Notes: generated from the letters alone by a model not told the origin. DNA of 64,000 nucleotides from JALNZU01 sp964463695 (GCA_964463695.1 CAYXCZ010000022.1:1-64000); one strand, 5' to 3'; shown: positions 25,490-35,367, counted from the stretch's first letter. Program-made: numbers and translations.

Positions 25490-28291
25490 TTTTTTTCGAA
25501 GCCGGTAGCGCTTTTCTTCAATACCTCTTATAGTGATATTGAGCAAAGGCGCTATCTCTTTTGAAGTGAGGTTCATTCGCAAGTAAGCACAGAGCCGGAA
25601 ATCACTGGGTGTCAGTTCGGGGTACGCTTGTTTGAGCCGTTTAAAAAAGTTTTCATGAGCCTGGTCAAAAAGATATTCGAACATTTCCCAGTCATGCTCG
25701 CTGTTGATGCTGGTTTCGATTAACTTACTAATTTTAGAATAGTATTTTGTTGGAAGCCGACTGCCAAGTTCTTCCTTTTGTTGGTTTAATTCTTTCCTGA
25801 TTTCAATAAGAAGCTCGTTTTTTTTAATCATGGCCATGGTGTTTTTTGCCAACTCCATGTTTTTCATTGTGATTTCTGTATGCAGTTTGTCATTTGAGAG
25901 TTTGAATAGTTCAGCCTCAGCCTGACTGCTTTTAGATTTCATCAGTTCGTTTTCTTCTTTAAGCGCTTTCTCCTGCCGAAGCCATTGCCGGCGCCGGTAG
26001 CTGTGCCATAACAATAGAAAAAATGCAATAGTAAGTATTACATAGCCAGCATATGCATACCACGAAAGGTACCAGGGCGGACGAATTTTGAAAGTAACAG
26101 AAGTGGTTTCAGTGGGCATTCCAACAGATGTGAGCCCTCTCACATTGAAAGTGTAATTGCCGGAAGGAAGGCGTGTGTATGTAATTTTGGTGGAGGTGTT
26201 CCACTTCGACCATGAATTTTCCAATCCTTCCAGATAATATTGATAATACGCTAGTCGCCCTGTCATCTCCGTCATTGAAAATGATAAGGTTGCGTTATTA
26301 TACCCGTTCGAAAGCTGAGGTTTATGTTTCAGGAATGTGTTAAAGACAAGTTTCTTATTTCCGGATGCCTGACTGAAAAGTATTTGTTTCATTTCAGGAG
26401 GACTGGAAACAGTATTTAGTTGAGTCATTTTTGTCAGGTCAAGTATCCCAAATCCATCTTCCAGACTAATAAGTTGCTTGTTATTTGTAATATCTACGAT
26501 GCTTTCATTTAAATCAACCAATTGTAAATCAAACATTTCTGGAATTATTCTATATATCAGTCTGGCTTTATCGAATCTGATCTCAAACATCCCAATTTCG
26601 TCCTTTTTAATGAACCAATAGGTGTTTAACCCAATTGGGATAATTGTTTCAGCACTTGCAAAACTTCCCAATTGTTTGTTTATGGTGTCCCAAGGTGAAA
26701 ATTTGCATGATACGGCATCCCATTCAAAAAGCTGTTCACCTGAAGGAACTACGATACGGTTATCCACTTTAAAAACTCTGTTGGTCTGAAAACTAAGACC
26801 CTCTTCAATCCCTAAAAGCTTGTTTTCAACCACTGTCTCGAACAAAGGATCTGCTTTTAGGAGGTATAAACCTTTTATACTATGGCCAAGTATCATGTTT
26901 CCCATATGATCAACTTCCAGAAAGCGGGCAGGAGCTATAAAACCATTCAGACTTCGGGCAAAGGTCCAGATGTCATCAACTTTCTTAAAAACAACGATTT
27001 CATTGTATGTGCTTTGAAGCATCAACTCTTCTTCACCAACACGAAATGGTTTCAGGTTATAGCCTCCGTTAATGCTGCTGACTTTTCTCAGTTTTTGTTC
27101 GTCAATAATATATGTTCCATTGTTTAGTCCACAATATAACTGATTATTAAGTACTTTTAAAAACCAAACCTGACCTTGCGTGCCCTGAACAAACTCCCGC
27201 TTTATAAAATCGCCCCGGGAATTTGTTTCAAAGCAGAATACTCCCTGATTTGTGCCGACATAAAGTTTTCCTTTGTAAAGAGCTGCTGTGTAAGAGCTTC
27301 CCATTTCGGGTTCGTTATTTTTTTCAACAGGAGAATGAAACCAGATAAAGTCAAATCCCTTATCTAAACCTACCCATAAGTTTAGATCCTTATCAGCATA
27401 AAGTGATAATACGGTATTGTTTTGCAGTCCATTGGAGCTGTTGAGATGCTGCAATAACTCCCCTTGCTGGTCAAGAACAAAAATACCTTTTAGAATTGTG
27501 CCTAAAATAATTTTGTCACCGAGCATTGTGCCTCCGTTTATCTTGTATTCTTTAAGGAGTTGGTTCGAAGGGACGTCCCATGCAGTAAAGTTTAATCCGT
27601 CAAATAGATACAGACCCATTGATGCTGTGCCAATAACGAAACGACCATTGGATAACTTAAACATTGATTTTACTTCGGTAGTTGCAAAAAAGTCGCTCCC
27701 TTCAATAAGATGTAATTTATTGTTAATCAACTCATAAAGTGCCCCGTTGATTGCCTGGGTAAATATTCTGCCACCACTCTTTAGTAGGAACAGAACCGGA
27801 CCGGGTAAATCTAAAGGCTCAACATTTTTTTGATCATACTTGAAAATGTTACCAAAACTTTGAAAATAGATCATTCCATCAGCCTCAACAATTTTCCAAA
27901 TCTCGTCGTTTTGAAACCTGCTCTTATCAACCAGCGGAATCAATGAAGTATATTCCCACCCGCCTGTTTGAACTTCTTGCCAATAACCAAATTCCTGAAA
28001 TGAACCAATATAAACTCTGTCGCCTATACTTTTAACTGACCGGATGATCGTTTTATCTTTCATTTCTAGCATACGTGGTTGCGATCCATCGAGCATAAGC
28101 AATCCATTGCTCGTGGCCACAAAAACCCGTCCTTTTTCATCTTTACATATCTCCCAGTTTTGACTTCCTCCTTTATAAGAGGTGCTCTGATGGTGGAATA
28201 CTGTAAACTGCTGCTGAGAAATTCCTTCGCTTATACAAATGAAAAAAGTACAAAAGAAAAGTGATAACAATTTGAAATACAACAATTTCAT
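25439..28291 (-). CDS. Membrane-bound propeller / Y_Y_Y / LuxR-HTH transcriptional regulator
   Basis: A 950-residue sensor-regulator. Signal peptide 1-26 is followed by two-component-regulator propeller repeats from about 35 to 660 (for example NSSNGLQNNTVLSLYADKDL, LWVGLDKGFDFI). A Y_Y_Y Ig-like domain lies at about 670-735 (YYLEGLENSWSKWNTST, YTRLPSGNYTFNVRG) and a membrane helix at about 742-765. A long coiled coil (775-840) and a LuxR-type helix-turn-helix at about 893-945 (LTPSDFRLCAYLRMN, TSKEIA, RLRKKINL) close the protein. Unlike hybrid two-component systems with this sensor, it has no kinase, receiver or AraC domain; the sensor is coupled directly to an HTH. The ligand is unknown; such propellers often sense glycans. 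Its C-terminal module matches the regulator at 3.35-5.04 kb. Confidence 0.9.
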   Translation of the reverse strand: MKLLYFKLLSLFFCTFFICISEGISQQQFTVFHHQSTSYKGGSQNWEICKDEKGRVFVATSNGLLMLDGSQPRMLEMKDKTIIRSVKSIGDRVYIGSFQEFGYWQEVQTGGWEYTSLIPLVDKSRFQNDEIWKIVEADGMIYFQSFGNIFKYDQKNVEPLDLPGPVLFLLKSGGRIFTQAINGALYELINNKLHLIEGSDFFATTEVKSMFKLSNGRFVIGTASMGLYLFDGLNFTAWDVPSNQLLKEYKINGGTMLGDKIILGTILKGIFVLDQQGELLQHLNSSNGLQNNTVLSLYADKDLNLWVGLDKGFDFIWFHSPVEKNNEPEMGSSYTAALYKGKLYVGTNQGVFCFETNSRGDFIKREFVQGTQGQVWFLKVLNNQLYCGLNNGTYIIDEQKLRKVSSINGGYNLKPFRVGEEELMLQSTYNEIVVFKKVDDIWTFARSLNGFIAPARFLEVDHMGNMILGHSIKGLYLLKADPLFETVVENKLLGIEEGLSFQTNRVFKVDNRIVVPSGEQLFEWDAVSCKFSPWDTINKQLGSFASAETIIPIGLNTYWFIKKDEIGMFEIRFDKARLIYRIIPEMFDLQLVDLNESIVDITNNKQLISLEDGFGILDLTKMTQLNTVSSPPEMKQILFSQASGNKKLVFNTFLKHKPQLSNGYNNATLSFSMTEMTGRLAYYQYYLEGLENSWSKWNTSTKITYTRLPSGNYTFNVRGLTSVGMPTETTSVTFKIRPPWYLSWYAYAGYVILTIAFFLLLWHSYRRRQWLRQEKALKEENELMKSKSSQAEAELFKLSNDKLHTEITMKNMELAKNTMAMIKKNELLIEIRKELNQQKEELGSRLPTKYYSKISKLIETSINSEHDWEMFEYLFDQAHENFFKRLKQAYPELTPSDFRLCAYLRMNLTSKEIAPLLNITIRGIEEKRYRLRKKINLQPDQNLTEFIINF

Positions 28292-28552
28292 AAATGGAAT
28301 ATGGTTCTTGCGAGATACTAATGCTTACTTATCAGTTTATTACCCTGTAAAAATAGTGAATTTGGTAATCCATTTATCATGGATGCCAGTCTTTATATAG
28401 CGTTACAATCTCTATTAGTTACTTTTCTTCCCTTGAAACACACTTAGAAACTAGTAGTTTTTTGATTTTTTCGGGTTTTGGCAAGAATTACCACAATCTT
28501 AAATGTAATAACCACTGAATGGAATTTATAAAGGATATATAACGAAACATTT

Positions 28553-28560
28553 TACCTTTG
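28553..28560 (+). promoter_or_regulatory. -7 box (TACCTTTG) for DMT transporter gene
   Basis: TACCTTTG predicts a leader of about 14 nt before the ATG at 28578. The expected -33 position reads AT-rich without TTG. Confidence 0.45.
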
Positions 28561-28577
28561 GCAACTCAATTTTTAGA

Positions 28578-29474
28578 ATGAATTACACAAACTATACTGG
28601 CGAACTTGCAGCTGTTGCAGTAGCTTTTTTTTGGACCATTACTGCATTATCATTTGAAGTAGCAACCAAACGTATTGGATCGCTTGCTGTAAATATCACA
28701 CGTCTGGTGTTTGCAATGGTCTTTCTTTCAATCTTCATGTGGATTTATCGTGGATTACCTTTCCCAACTGATGCCAGTCCTCATGCATGGTTATGGTTGA
28801 GTTTGAGTGGTTTGGTGGGCTTTGTTTTCGGCGATTATTTCCTTTTTCACAGCTACCGGCTTATCAGTTCCCGAATAGCCATGCTAATTATGACCTTCGT
28901 TCCACCTGTCACTGCTTTTTTGGGTTGGATAGTGCTTGGCGAAATGATGACGACTCAGCACCTGATTGGAATGACTCTTACAGTTTCTGGAATAGCTCTT
29001 ACAATTTTCGCAAAACCAAACGGACAAAAAATCCAGTTGAAATATCCAATGAAAGGGTTGCTTTATGCATTCTTTGGTGTGCTAGGACAAGCAGGAGGAT
29101 TGGTATTGAGTAAATACGGAATGATGGATTACAGTCCTTTTGCAAGCACACAAATCAGAATCATTGCCGGTGCTGTTGGTTTTGGTTTAATAATTGCTTT
29201 TACAGGCAAAACAATGTTTGTGATCAATGCTTTAAAAAATAAAACAGCACTTGCAGGAATAACGATTGGATCCTTTTTTGGACCGTTTTTAGGTGTGTCT
29301 TTTTCACTTCTTGCAATTCAAAATACGAGTACAGGAATAGCAAGCACCATCATGGCTTTAGTGCCAATTTTAATAATTCCGCCCGCAGCCATTTTATTCA
29401 AACAACGGGTAACATTACTCGATTATATAGGAGCTGTGATAAGTGTTGGTGGTGTTGTTATGTTCTTCGTTTAA
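28578..29474 (+). CDS. EamA/DMT-family transporter
   Basis: The 298-residue product is almost entirely hydrophobic with about ten predicted membrane helices in two EamA halves (1-142 and 155-298). Typical elements are GYFGVLGQAGG-like mid-protein turns and the C-terminal half segment TSTGIASTIMALVPILIIPP. Members export or import metabolites such as amino acids, nucleosides or cofactors, and specificity cannot be predicted. It is transcribed alone and converges on the SDR gene. A second, distant member is at 62.7-63.6 kb. Confidence 0.9.
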   Translation: MNYTNYTGELAAVAVAFFWTITALSFEVATKRIGSLAVNITRLVFAMVFLSIFMWIYRGLPFPTDASPHAWLWLSLSGLVGFVFGDYFLFHSYRLISSRIAMLIMTFVPPVTAFLGWIVLGEMMTTQHLIGMTLTVSGIALTIFAKPNGQKIQLKYPMKGLLYAFFGVLGQAGGLVLSKYGMMDYSPFASTQIRIIAGAVGFGLIIAFTGKTMFVINALKNKTALAGITIGSFFGPFLGVSFSLLAIQNTSTGIASTIMALVPILIIPPAAILFKQRVTLLDYIGAVISVGGVVMFFV

Positions 29475-29588
29475 ATCATTTAATTAAAAACCATTTTCAT
29501 TCGTACTTCTCTTGTGAATGAATGATTGATCATTAAAGGAAAAAGTGATTAAATGGTTATAAGCTATCTCGCTTTAGATTCAAATGAC

Positions 29589-30368
29589 TTATTTGCCCAT
29601 AATCGCTGCGGAAAGTTTTACAACAATACTTCTGGGAGCAAAGCGTATACTGTTGACCATGAAATAGTTAAGGCTTCCATGAATAGCAACGGCCTTGCCT
29701 TTCATCATGGCATTAATGCCATATTTGGCCACTTCAGCTGAGCTGGGTAGCTTTCTTCCTTTGAAGAGTTTGCTTTCGGTTGCTTTAGCTTCTTTGGCAA
29801 AATTGGACTCGGTAGCCCCTGGACAGAGTGCGGTTACTGTTACTCCTGTACCGGCTAGCTCAGCTCCAATTGCCTCGCTGAAATGCAAAACAAATGCTTT
29901 TGTAGCAAAATAAACAGCCATTCCCGGGCCAGGCTGAAACGCTGCTGTTGAAGCAATATTTAGAATTTTACCGCTCTTTCTTTTTATCATATCCGGTAAA
30001 AATAGATGTGTAAGATATGCCAGTGTCGTCATATTCAAATTTATCATCTGTTCCTGACGATTCCAATCTGTTTCATGGAAATTACCTAATTCACCAAAAC
30101 CAGCATTGTTAATAAGATAATCAACCTGAAATTTGTGTGATGAACACCATTCAAAAACGCTTAATGCATTTTTATATTCACTCAAATCTTGTGTAAGTAT
30201 ATTAACCTCCACATCAAACTGATTATGAAGTGATTGAGCCAGTTCCTCAAGTTTTGAAGCGCTTCGTGCAACTAAAATAAGATTGACTTTTTGAGCGGCA
30301 AGCACACGGGCAAATTCAAGACCAATCCCTGATGATGCTCCGGTAATTAATGCGGTTTTTGTTGACAT
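29589..30368 (-). CDS. Short-chain dehydrogenase/reductase (DltE-like)
   Basis: A 259-residue classical SDR. The nucleotide-binding TGASSGIG is at 9-16, NNAG at 87-90, and the catalytic Ser140, Tyr153 and Lys157 lie in NIASTAAFQPGPGMAVYFATK. The pattern is close to the DltE/YqjQ-like group of general oxidoreductases. It would use NAD(P)H on an unknown carbonyl or alcohol. There are no adjacent fatty-acid or sugar genes to narrow the substrate. Confidence 0.92.
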   Translation of the reverse strand: MSTKTALITGASSGIGLEFARVLAAQKVNLILVARSASKLEELAQSLHNQFDVEVNILTQDLSEYKNALSVFEWCSSHKFQVDYLINNAGFGELGNFHETDWNRQEQMINLNMTTLAYLTHLFLPDMIKRKSGKILNIASTAAFQPGPGMAVYFATKAFVLHFSEAIGAELAGTGVTVTALCPGATESNFAKEAKATESKLFKGRKLPSSAEVAKYGINAMMKGKAVAIHGSLNYFMVNSIRFAPRSIVVKLSAAIMGK

Positions 30369-30386
30369 AAGGTGTTTTTATTTCAA

Positions 30387-30394
30387 CAAAAGTA
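30387..30394 (-). promoter_or_regulatory. -7 box (TACTTTTG) for SDR gene
   Basis: TACTTTTG on the minus strand predicts a leader of about 15 nt before the ATG at 30368. Confidence 0.45.
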
Positions 30395-30451
30395 ATCTTA
30401 AATTATTGATCGGTTTTAATTGTTTAGTTATAAATGTGTTAATTATCTGGC

Positions 30452-30482
30452 TTGTAACCTGATGTATTTTATGATACATTTG
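30452..30482 (+). promoter_or_regulatory. Promoter TTG-N20-TACATTTG for GH-like secreted gene
   Basis: TTG at 30452-30454, a 20-bp spacer and TACATTTG at 30475-30482 match both elements and the spacing of the Bacteroidetes housekeeping promoter. The predicted leader is about 23 nt. Confidence 0.65.
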
Positions 30483-30508
30483 CGTAAACAAACAAAAAAT
30501 GGATTCTC

Positions 30509-32401
30509 ATGAACTACCTCAGACTAACAGTTTTACTTTCTTTTATTTTTTTAAAACTCTCCTTAAGTGCTCAGTTACCCGATAGTTGTAAGCTGGTTTT
30601 TGGAACAAATCTTGGGGGGTTAGCGGATTATGGAACCGAACTACCTTTTGTCGATATGATGCATCACAGCCGCATTTGGTACACAAAAGACGTAGGAAAT
30701 CCAAATAGTCCTTTTGATTCAGGTGCAGCTGACAGCATGAGTTACCGCGCTGACGGTTATCCAACACACTTGCCACAGGAAATAGCTGGCAGAACTTATA
30801 CTCAGCGTGTGGCAACCATATGGGCGATTACAGATGGCTGGCAGTCAGGGCAGTATGTGGTGCTTTGGGATGGCACTGGCAGCTTGTCTTTTTGGGGTGG
30901 CATCAGTAATATTCAGCAAACTTCAAGCAATCGTCTCACCTTCGATTTCATGAATCCTTTGGGAAGTATTCTTGAAATGACCTTGCTCGAATCAGAAATA
31001 TCTGATCCGGTTCGCAATATCCGAGTTATAAATGCTGATTTTGAAAACAGTTATTTAGATCAGCCGTTCAATCCAATTTGGCTCGAGAAACTTAACTCAT
31101 TCAAATCAGTTAGGTTTATGGATTGGGGCGCAACTAATAACTGGGGGCAAAGTGAAAGCTGGTCATGGCAAAATCCTGAACTGGCCGAATGGGATGAAAG
31201 ATCGAAAATGGATCATTACACATGGGCATATAATAAAGGTATACCCTATGAAATGATGATTCGTTTGATGAACGATTTTAACCTTGATGGCTGGGTATGT
31301 GTGCCTCACAATGCAGGTGATTATTATATCTATCAAATGGCACAACTATTTTATAATGAGCTCGAAACTGACCGTGAACTTACGGTAGAGTACAGCAATG
31401 AGATATGGAACTGGATGTTTGGACAAACTCAATGGCTCAATCATTATGGTTGCGAGTTGCAGGGAATAAGTTGGCCCGAAGGGATTGTGCCTTATATACA
31501 AAACTGCATGGATATCTGGACAGGGATTTTCGGATCTGACAGCAGCAGACTTAAAAGAGCGGTTGGAGTGCAAACAGCCTGGCTTGATGTGAGCCAGAGG
31601 ATCACTTTTAACATGGAAGTCGGAAGTTTCGACCTGGTTTCGCCGACATATTATTTTGGATTAAGTGATGAAACACTAGAAGCAGAATTGGATGTTTTAG
31701 GCCCGGCAGCTACTGTATCAGATGTAGCACAACGCGTGCGCCAAAGCCGCAATCAAAACGAAAAACCCTGGATGCAAGCTATTAAAGATGAACTTGCAAC
31801 ACCGCTTGGATTGCCAATGGCTTTCTACGAAGGCGGACAACACATCACACCAAATCCTTTTGGCGTAGAGCCAACCTATTCACAGGCTTTGCTTGATATT
31901 CAACGTGATACAACAATGTACAACCTTTACAATGAATGGTTTACCTTTCTGCGTAGCCTGCAACAAGGTGATGAGTCTCTGCACTGTATGAATTTCTCCT
32001 TTATCGGTCAGCGGTCGGCACGCTATGGAAGTTGGGGTATTCTTGAAACCATGGATCAGGACACGGCATTGATACCTGCTCCCAAATACAGGGCTTTGAT
32101 GGAGAACATTTTTCCTGGATGCTACAATGTGACTGTCGTGAATGAGACTCCCGGACCACATGAAATCAGGATGTATCCAAATCCTGCTTGCAGCGAGGTG
32201 AATATGGATCTTACAAGTCATCAATCAATTTTAAGGATCGAAATAATGGATGTCTCTGGTAAAATAATTACAGAATACTTCCCGCCATTTTCTCCTTTAT
32301 TTCGCTTGGATCTAACTCAATTTCGAGATCAGATGTATTTCATAAATGTTTCTTTTAAAGATGGAACGTATACAACACTTAAGCTAATACGTTCTGAATA
32401 A
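30509..32401 (+). CDS. T9SS-secreted glycoside-hydrolase-like protein
   Basis: A 630-residue exported protein: signal peptide 1-21 (LSLSAQ), a large catalytic-like region, and a T9SS type-A sorting domain at about 555-630 (MYPNPACSEVNMDL ... VSFKDGTYTTLKLI). The central part resembles secreted TIM-barrel proteins annotated as cellulose-binding or GH-like (RFMDWGATNNWGQ, YEMMIRLMNDFNLDGWVCVP). Two acidic positions fit clan GH-A logic: E298 in TVEYSNEIWN (acid/base after Asn) and E441 in MAFYEGGQH (nucleophile). A secreted glycosidase is therefore inferred, but the substrate is unknown and the activity untested. It has a two-element promoter of its own and converges on the esterase gene. Confidence 0.85.
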   Translation: MNYLRLTVLLSFIFLKLSLSAQLPDSCKLVFGTNLGGLADYGTELPFVDMMHHSRIWYTKDVGNPNSPFDSGAADSMSYRADGYPTHLPQEIAGRTYTQRVATIWAITDGWQSGQYVVLWDGTGSLSFWGGISNIQQTSSNRLTFDFMNPLGSILEMTLLESEISDPVRNIRVINADFENSYLDQPFNPIWLEKLNSFKSVRFMDWGATNNWGQSESWSWQNPELAEWDERSKMDHYTWAYNKGIPYEMMIRLMNDFNLDGWVCVPHNAGDYYIYQMAQLFYNELETDRELTVEYSNEIWNWMFGQTQWLNHYGCELQGISWPEGIVPYIQNCMDIWTGIFGSDSSRLKRAVGVQTAWLDVSQRITFNMEVGSFDLVSPTYYFGLSDETLEAELDVLGPAATVSDVAQRVRQSRNQNEKPWMQAIKDELATPLGLPMAFYEGGQHITPNPFGVEPTYSQALLDIQRDTTMYNLYNEWFTFLRSLQQGDESLHCMNFSFIGQRSARYGSWGILETMDQDTALIPAPKYRALMENIFPGCYNVTVVNETPGPHEIRMYPNPACSEVNMDLTSHQSILRIEIMDVSGKIITEYFPPFSPLFRLDLTQFRDQMYFINVSFKDGTYTTLKLIRSE

Positions 32402-32452
32402 GAACTTTGGAGATTGAGGTATCAACTGTAATTTGATTTTTTGGTTACAAAG

Positions 32453-34087
32453 CTATTTTAGTATCACTTCAAAGGTTGTTTCACCAATTTGTCCGTTTTG
32501 GCCAATACCTGCAACTTTTATTTGATGTTGATTTTGCCCCCTGAACCAAACAACTTTGGCATTTTGATTGTCTTCAAAAAAGAGCAGTCCACCGTTACAT
32601 TCCCAGAATAACTGCTTGTAATCTGATCTTGATGCCTTATAAACAGATACTTGACTGTCATTAAACAAATAGCGGGGGCCTTCAATTAAGGGCATTTTTG
32701 GTGTAAGCTGATCAAGGATAAATGTTGAAATTTCGGTTGAAATTGAATCGTATACAGGAGTCAGGATATTATCGCTGTTGATATGTGGCTCATGTCCTTG
32801 TCCGGTAAATGTATACAGTTTTGCAGGAATCCCAAAAAGCGAAGCTCTGCGGCTAATGGGTAAAGAACCATTTACTTTTTGGGTAAAAAATGAGGACAAA
32901 CGCTGACTAACATTGGCAAAGGGATAATTGAAATCATAAGGTACAACAGCATCTTCATCACCATGAATGAGCAACAATGGGGTCTTTTCGTAAGGATCGA
33001 GCATTTCGATTTCAGGAAGTGCACCCCACATATTTATAACGCCTTTGATGGTATAAGTGCCTGTCTCATTGTTTGCAGAGCAATCAAGGCAGCCGAGGTC
33101 TGTCTGGAGTTTTATCAGATTTCCCCTGGCACTTGGCCAAACTTCGTTTTGTTCCAGAAAGGCTGTCATCAGCGAGATGAAACCTCCGGCACTGTTCCCC
33201 CCAATGAAAACCTGCTCAGGATCGATACGAAAGGCTGTTGATCTTGTGCTAAGGAAGCGTAAGGCAGCTCTGGCATCTTGAACGCTTCGATACATGGCCC
33301 GCTCAAGGTTGGTATATGCTCCAGGCAAAAAAACAAAGCCCATCCGGTAATTGATCGACGCAACCACGAAACCTTTTCGGGCAAGATTCTGTGCTAAAGC
33401 CACCTGAAGCTTATCAGCTTTATCACCAGCGATGAAGCCTCCGCCATGAATCAGAAGCACCAAAGGCCTTTTGGCTTCTGGATCTGAGTCAGGATAATAC
33501 AAATCCATTTTCAGATCAAGATCGGGTTTCAAAATACTGTTTCGAATGTTATCTGCAACTTCCAGAATAATTTGAGAATATTCCACATGTAGCTGGTCCT
33601 CAATACTCAACGAAGTGTAATAACCTGGGGCTTTACCATAGGTTGTTTCCAATTTATGTATCTCTGTTCTGATGTTGTCGCGGTAACGATAAGGCGCTTG
33701 AGGATAGGGTTTTAACTCATTCATTCTGAATTGGATATCTTTCGCAAAAGCCCTTTTCAACACAAATGAATTTTGACTTGTTTCGAGTTTTCCCCTGATT
33801 TTTTTCAGTTCTTTTCCTTCGCTTTTCAAAATAAGTTTGCGACCATTCCACTTGCTTTTAAAAGTTTTCATGTCCGAAATACCTTTGTCAGTCAGAACAT
33901 AAATACCTTGTAATGAATCAATTCCATTGCCAAAGCGAATTGCAAGTTGATTCTCATCGTTAATGTACCAGTTACTGTTGCTCAGACCTGTTGAATTTGT
34001 GTGGCTGCAAGATTGGAAAAGTATGGCAAACAAAAAGATAAAAAAATAGGGAAATAATTTTGATTGGAGGAGAAAGTGACGATTCAT
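32453..34087 (-). CDS. Lipoprotein carboxylesterase / alpha-beta hydrolase
   Basis: The ATG at 34087 is chosen over an upstream GTG (34135): it begins a lipoprotein signal peptide with Cys27 (FAILFQSC) and lies 27 nt downstream of a TAATTTTG box, whereas the GTG lies upstream of that box. The 544-residue product has an N-terminal domain of about 190 residues. An alpha/beta-hydrolase follows with oxyanion motif HGGGF (near 214), nucleophile Ser299 in GGNSAGG, Asp379 in HGDEDAVVP and His432 in GQGHEPH, and a C-terminal Ig-like domain of about 75 residues ends the protein. Closest fold type is the carboxylesterase/feruloyl-esterase-like group. It is anchored on the outer membrane or in the periplasm; deacylation of a polysaccharide or other ester is a guess. 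Confidence 0.88.
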   Translation of the reverse strand: MNRHFLLQSKLFPYFFIFLFAILFQSCSHTNSTGLSNSNWYINDENQLAIRFGNGIDSLQGIYVLTDKGISDMKTFKSKWNGRKLILKSEGKELKKIRGKLETSQNSFVLKRAFAKDIQFRMNELKPYPQAPYRYRDNIRTEIHKLETTYGKAPGYYTSLSIEDQLHVEYSQIILEVADNIRNSILKPDLDLKMDLYYPDSDPEAKRPLVLLIHGGGFIAGDKADKLQVALAQNLARKGFVVASINYRMGFVFLPGAYTNLERAMYRSVQDARAALRFLSTRSTAFRIDPEQVFIGGNSAGGFISLMTAFLEQNEVWPSARGNLIKLQTDLGCLDCSANNETGTYTIKGVINMWGALPEIEMLDPYEKTPLLLIHGDEDAVVPYDFNYPFANVSQRLSSFFTQKVNGSLPISRRASLFGIPAKLYTFTGQGHEPHINSDNILTPVYDSISTEISTFILDQLTPKMPLIEGPRYLFNDSQVSVYKASRSDYKQLFWECNGGLLFFEDNQNAKVVWFRGQNQHQIKVAGIGQNGQIGETTFEVILK

Positions 34088-34117
34088 TTTCGGGCTGATT
34101 TTGACCACAACTATGAG

Positions 34118-34125
34118 CAAAATTA
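34118..34125 (-). promoter_or_regulatory. -7 box (TAATTTTG) for esterase, decides start
   Basis: The box lies between the alternative GTG (34135) and the ATG (34087), giving a leader of about 27 nt for the ATG and excluding the GTG. Confidence 0.5.
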
Positions 34126-34294
34126 GACCTTTCACTCCGATAATAAGTGAAAGTTTAAATCATTTTTTTGAATACTTTTTCATCGATTTTTCAGTTTAAC
34201 TTGTAAAATGGACATCATAACTATCTTTCCTGTACTTTTATACTATCTCAAGTGTTGTGTTGCTTTTTAATTTTTATCATGTAAATCATTGTAT

Positions 34295-35236
34295 ATGAAA
34301 CTAATAAATCCATCTTTATATTTGTTAATTACTCTTCTTTTCTTTTTTACTTTGACTAAAGCTCAAAAACGCATTGCCATCACCATCGATGATGTTCCTA
34401 ATACAGGGAAGTATCTAACGGAAAATTTTCAACCACGCTTGTTGCAACAAATTGACTCACTTCATTTACCGGTTACAATCTTTGTAAACGAGATGAAAGT
34501 ATATGGAAACGAACATCTTACCGAAAACTTTGATTTGCTACGTCAATGGGTCTATAGCCCTTATGTACAGGTAGCCAATCACTCTTTCAGTCATTTACGT
34601 TGCTCAGCAACAGAGGTTTCAACGTTTTGTGACGACATCCGCAAAGGAGGCCATCTGATTGGAGAGTTAACTAAGAAGGTAAACAAAAAAGTAGCCTACT
34701 TTCGCTTTCCTTATAATGATCTTGGTAAAGATGAAGTGCAGCAACTAGCTATGCAACAGTGTCTTAAAGATCAGGGGTTAACCGCCACACCCTATACTGT
34801 GGAAAGCAGCGACTGGATGTTTAACTACCTGTTTCAGCATTACATGGATAATTCCCAACCACAGGAAGCAGAACGTATTGCACAGGCATATCTGAGTCAA
34901 ACCCGCGCTAATCTTAGGTTTTTTGATAGTTTGTCCGTTCAGTTGTATGGAAGAGACATCCCTCATATTTATCTTTGTCATGACAATACATTGAATACGC
35001 TGTATTTGAATGAGCTACTTCAAATTTTTCGAGAAGAAGGGTTTAGTGTTATTTCAATGGACGAAGCAATGCAAGATGCTGTTTATCAACAGCCTTTGAA
35101 ATATCATGGACAATGGGGCTTTTCATGGCTGTTTCGTTGGGTGGAAAATGTCGAAACCCGGAAACAGCTTATTCAAGCTGAGCCATCGACGACACCTTAT
35201 TATCAACAATATGAAAAGTTGAGCAAAAAATATTAG
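34295..35236 (+). CDS. Secreted polysaccharide deacetylase (NodB family)
   Basis: The start is the ATG at 34295; an in-frame TTG six bases upstream is less likely. The 313-residue product begins with a signal peptide (to about 24, FTLTKAQ). The NodB motifs are visible: RIAITIDDVPNTGK near the mature N-terminus (metal-binding Asp), NHSFSHLRCS (His-x-x-x-His) near 95, FRFPYNDLG near 130 (catalytic Arg motif RFPY), and a late IYLCHDN His motif. It should remove N- or O-acetyl groups from a carbohydrate in the periplasm or outside. It stands alone between a divergent esterase and a decayed gene. Confidence 0.9.
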   Translation: MKLINPSLYLLITLLFFFTLTKAQKRIAITIDDVPNTGKYLTENFQPRLLQQIDSLHLPVTIFVNEMKVYGNEHLTENFDLLRQWVYSPYVQVANHSFSHLRCSATEVSTFCDDIRKGGHLIGELTKKVNKKVAYFRFPYNDLGKDEVQQLAMQQCLKDQGLTATPYTVESSDWMFNYLFQHYMDNSQPQEAERIAQAYLSQTRANLRFFDSLSVQLYGRDIPHIYLCHDNTLNTLYLNELLQIFREEGFSVISMDEAMQDAVYQQPLKYHGQWGFSWLFRWVENVETRKQLIQAEPSTTPYYQQYEKLSKKY

Positions 35237-35367
35237 AGGAGTTTAGTTTCTTAAAATCCAAAATTGACGAAACAATAAAACGCATATTTTTAGTTGTTTA
35301 TTAATCATTTCAAGTCTTCATTATCAAACACTTCTGAAAGAACTGACTAAGTAAATGAAACCTGTAA

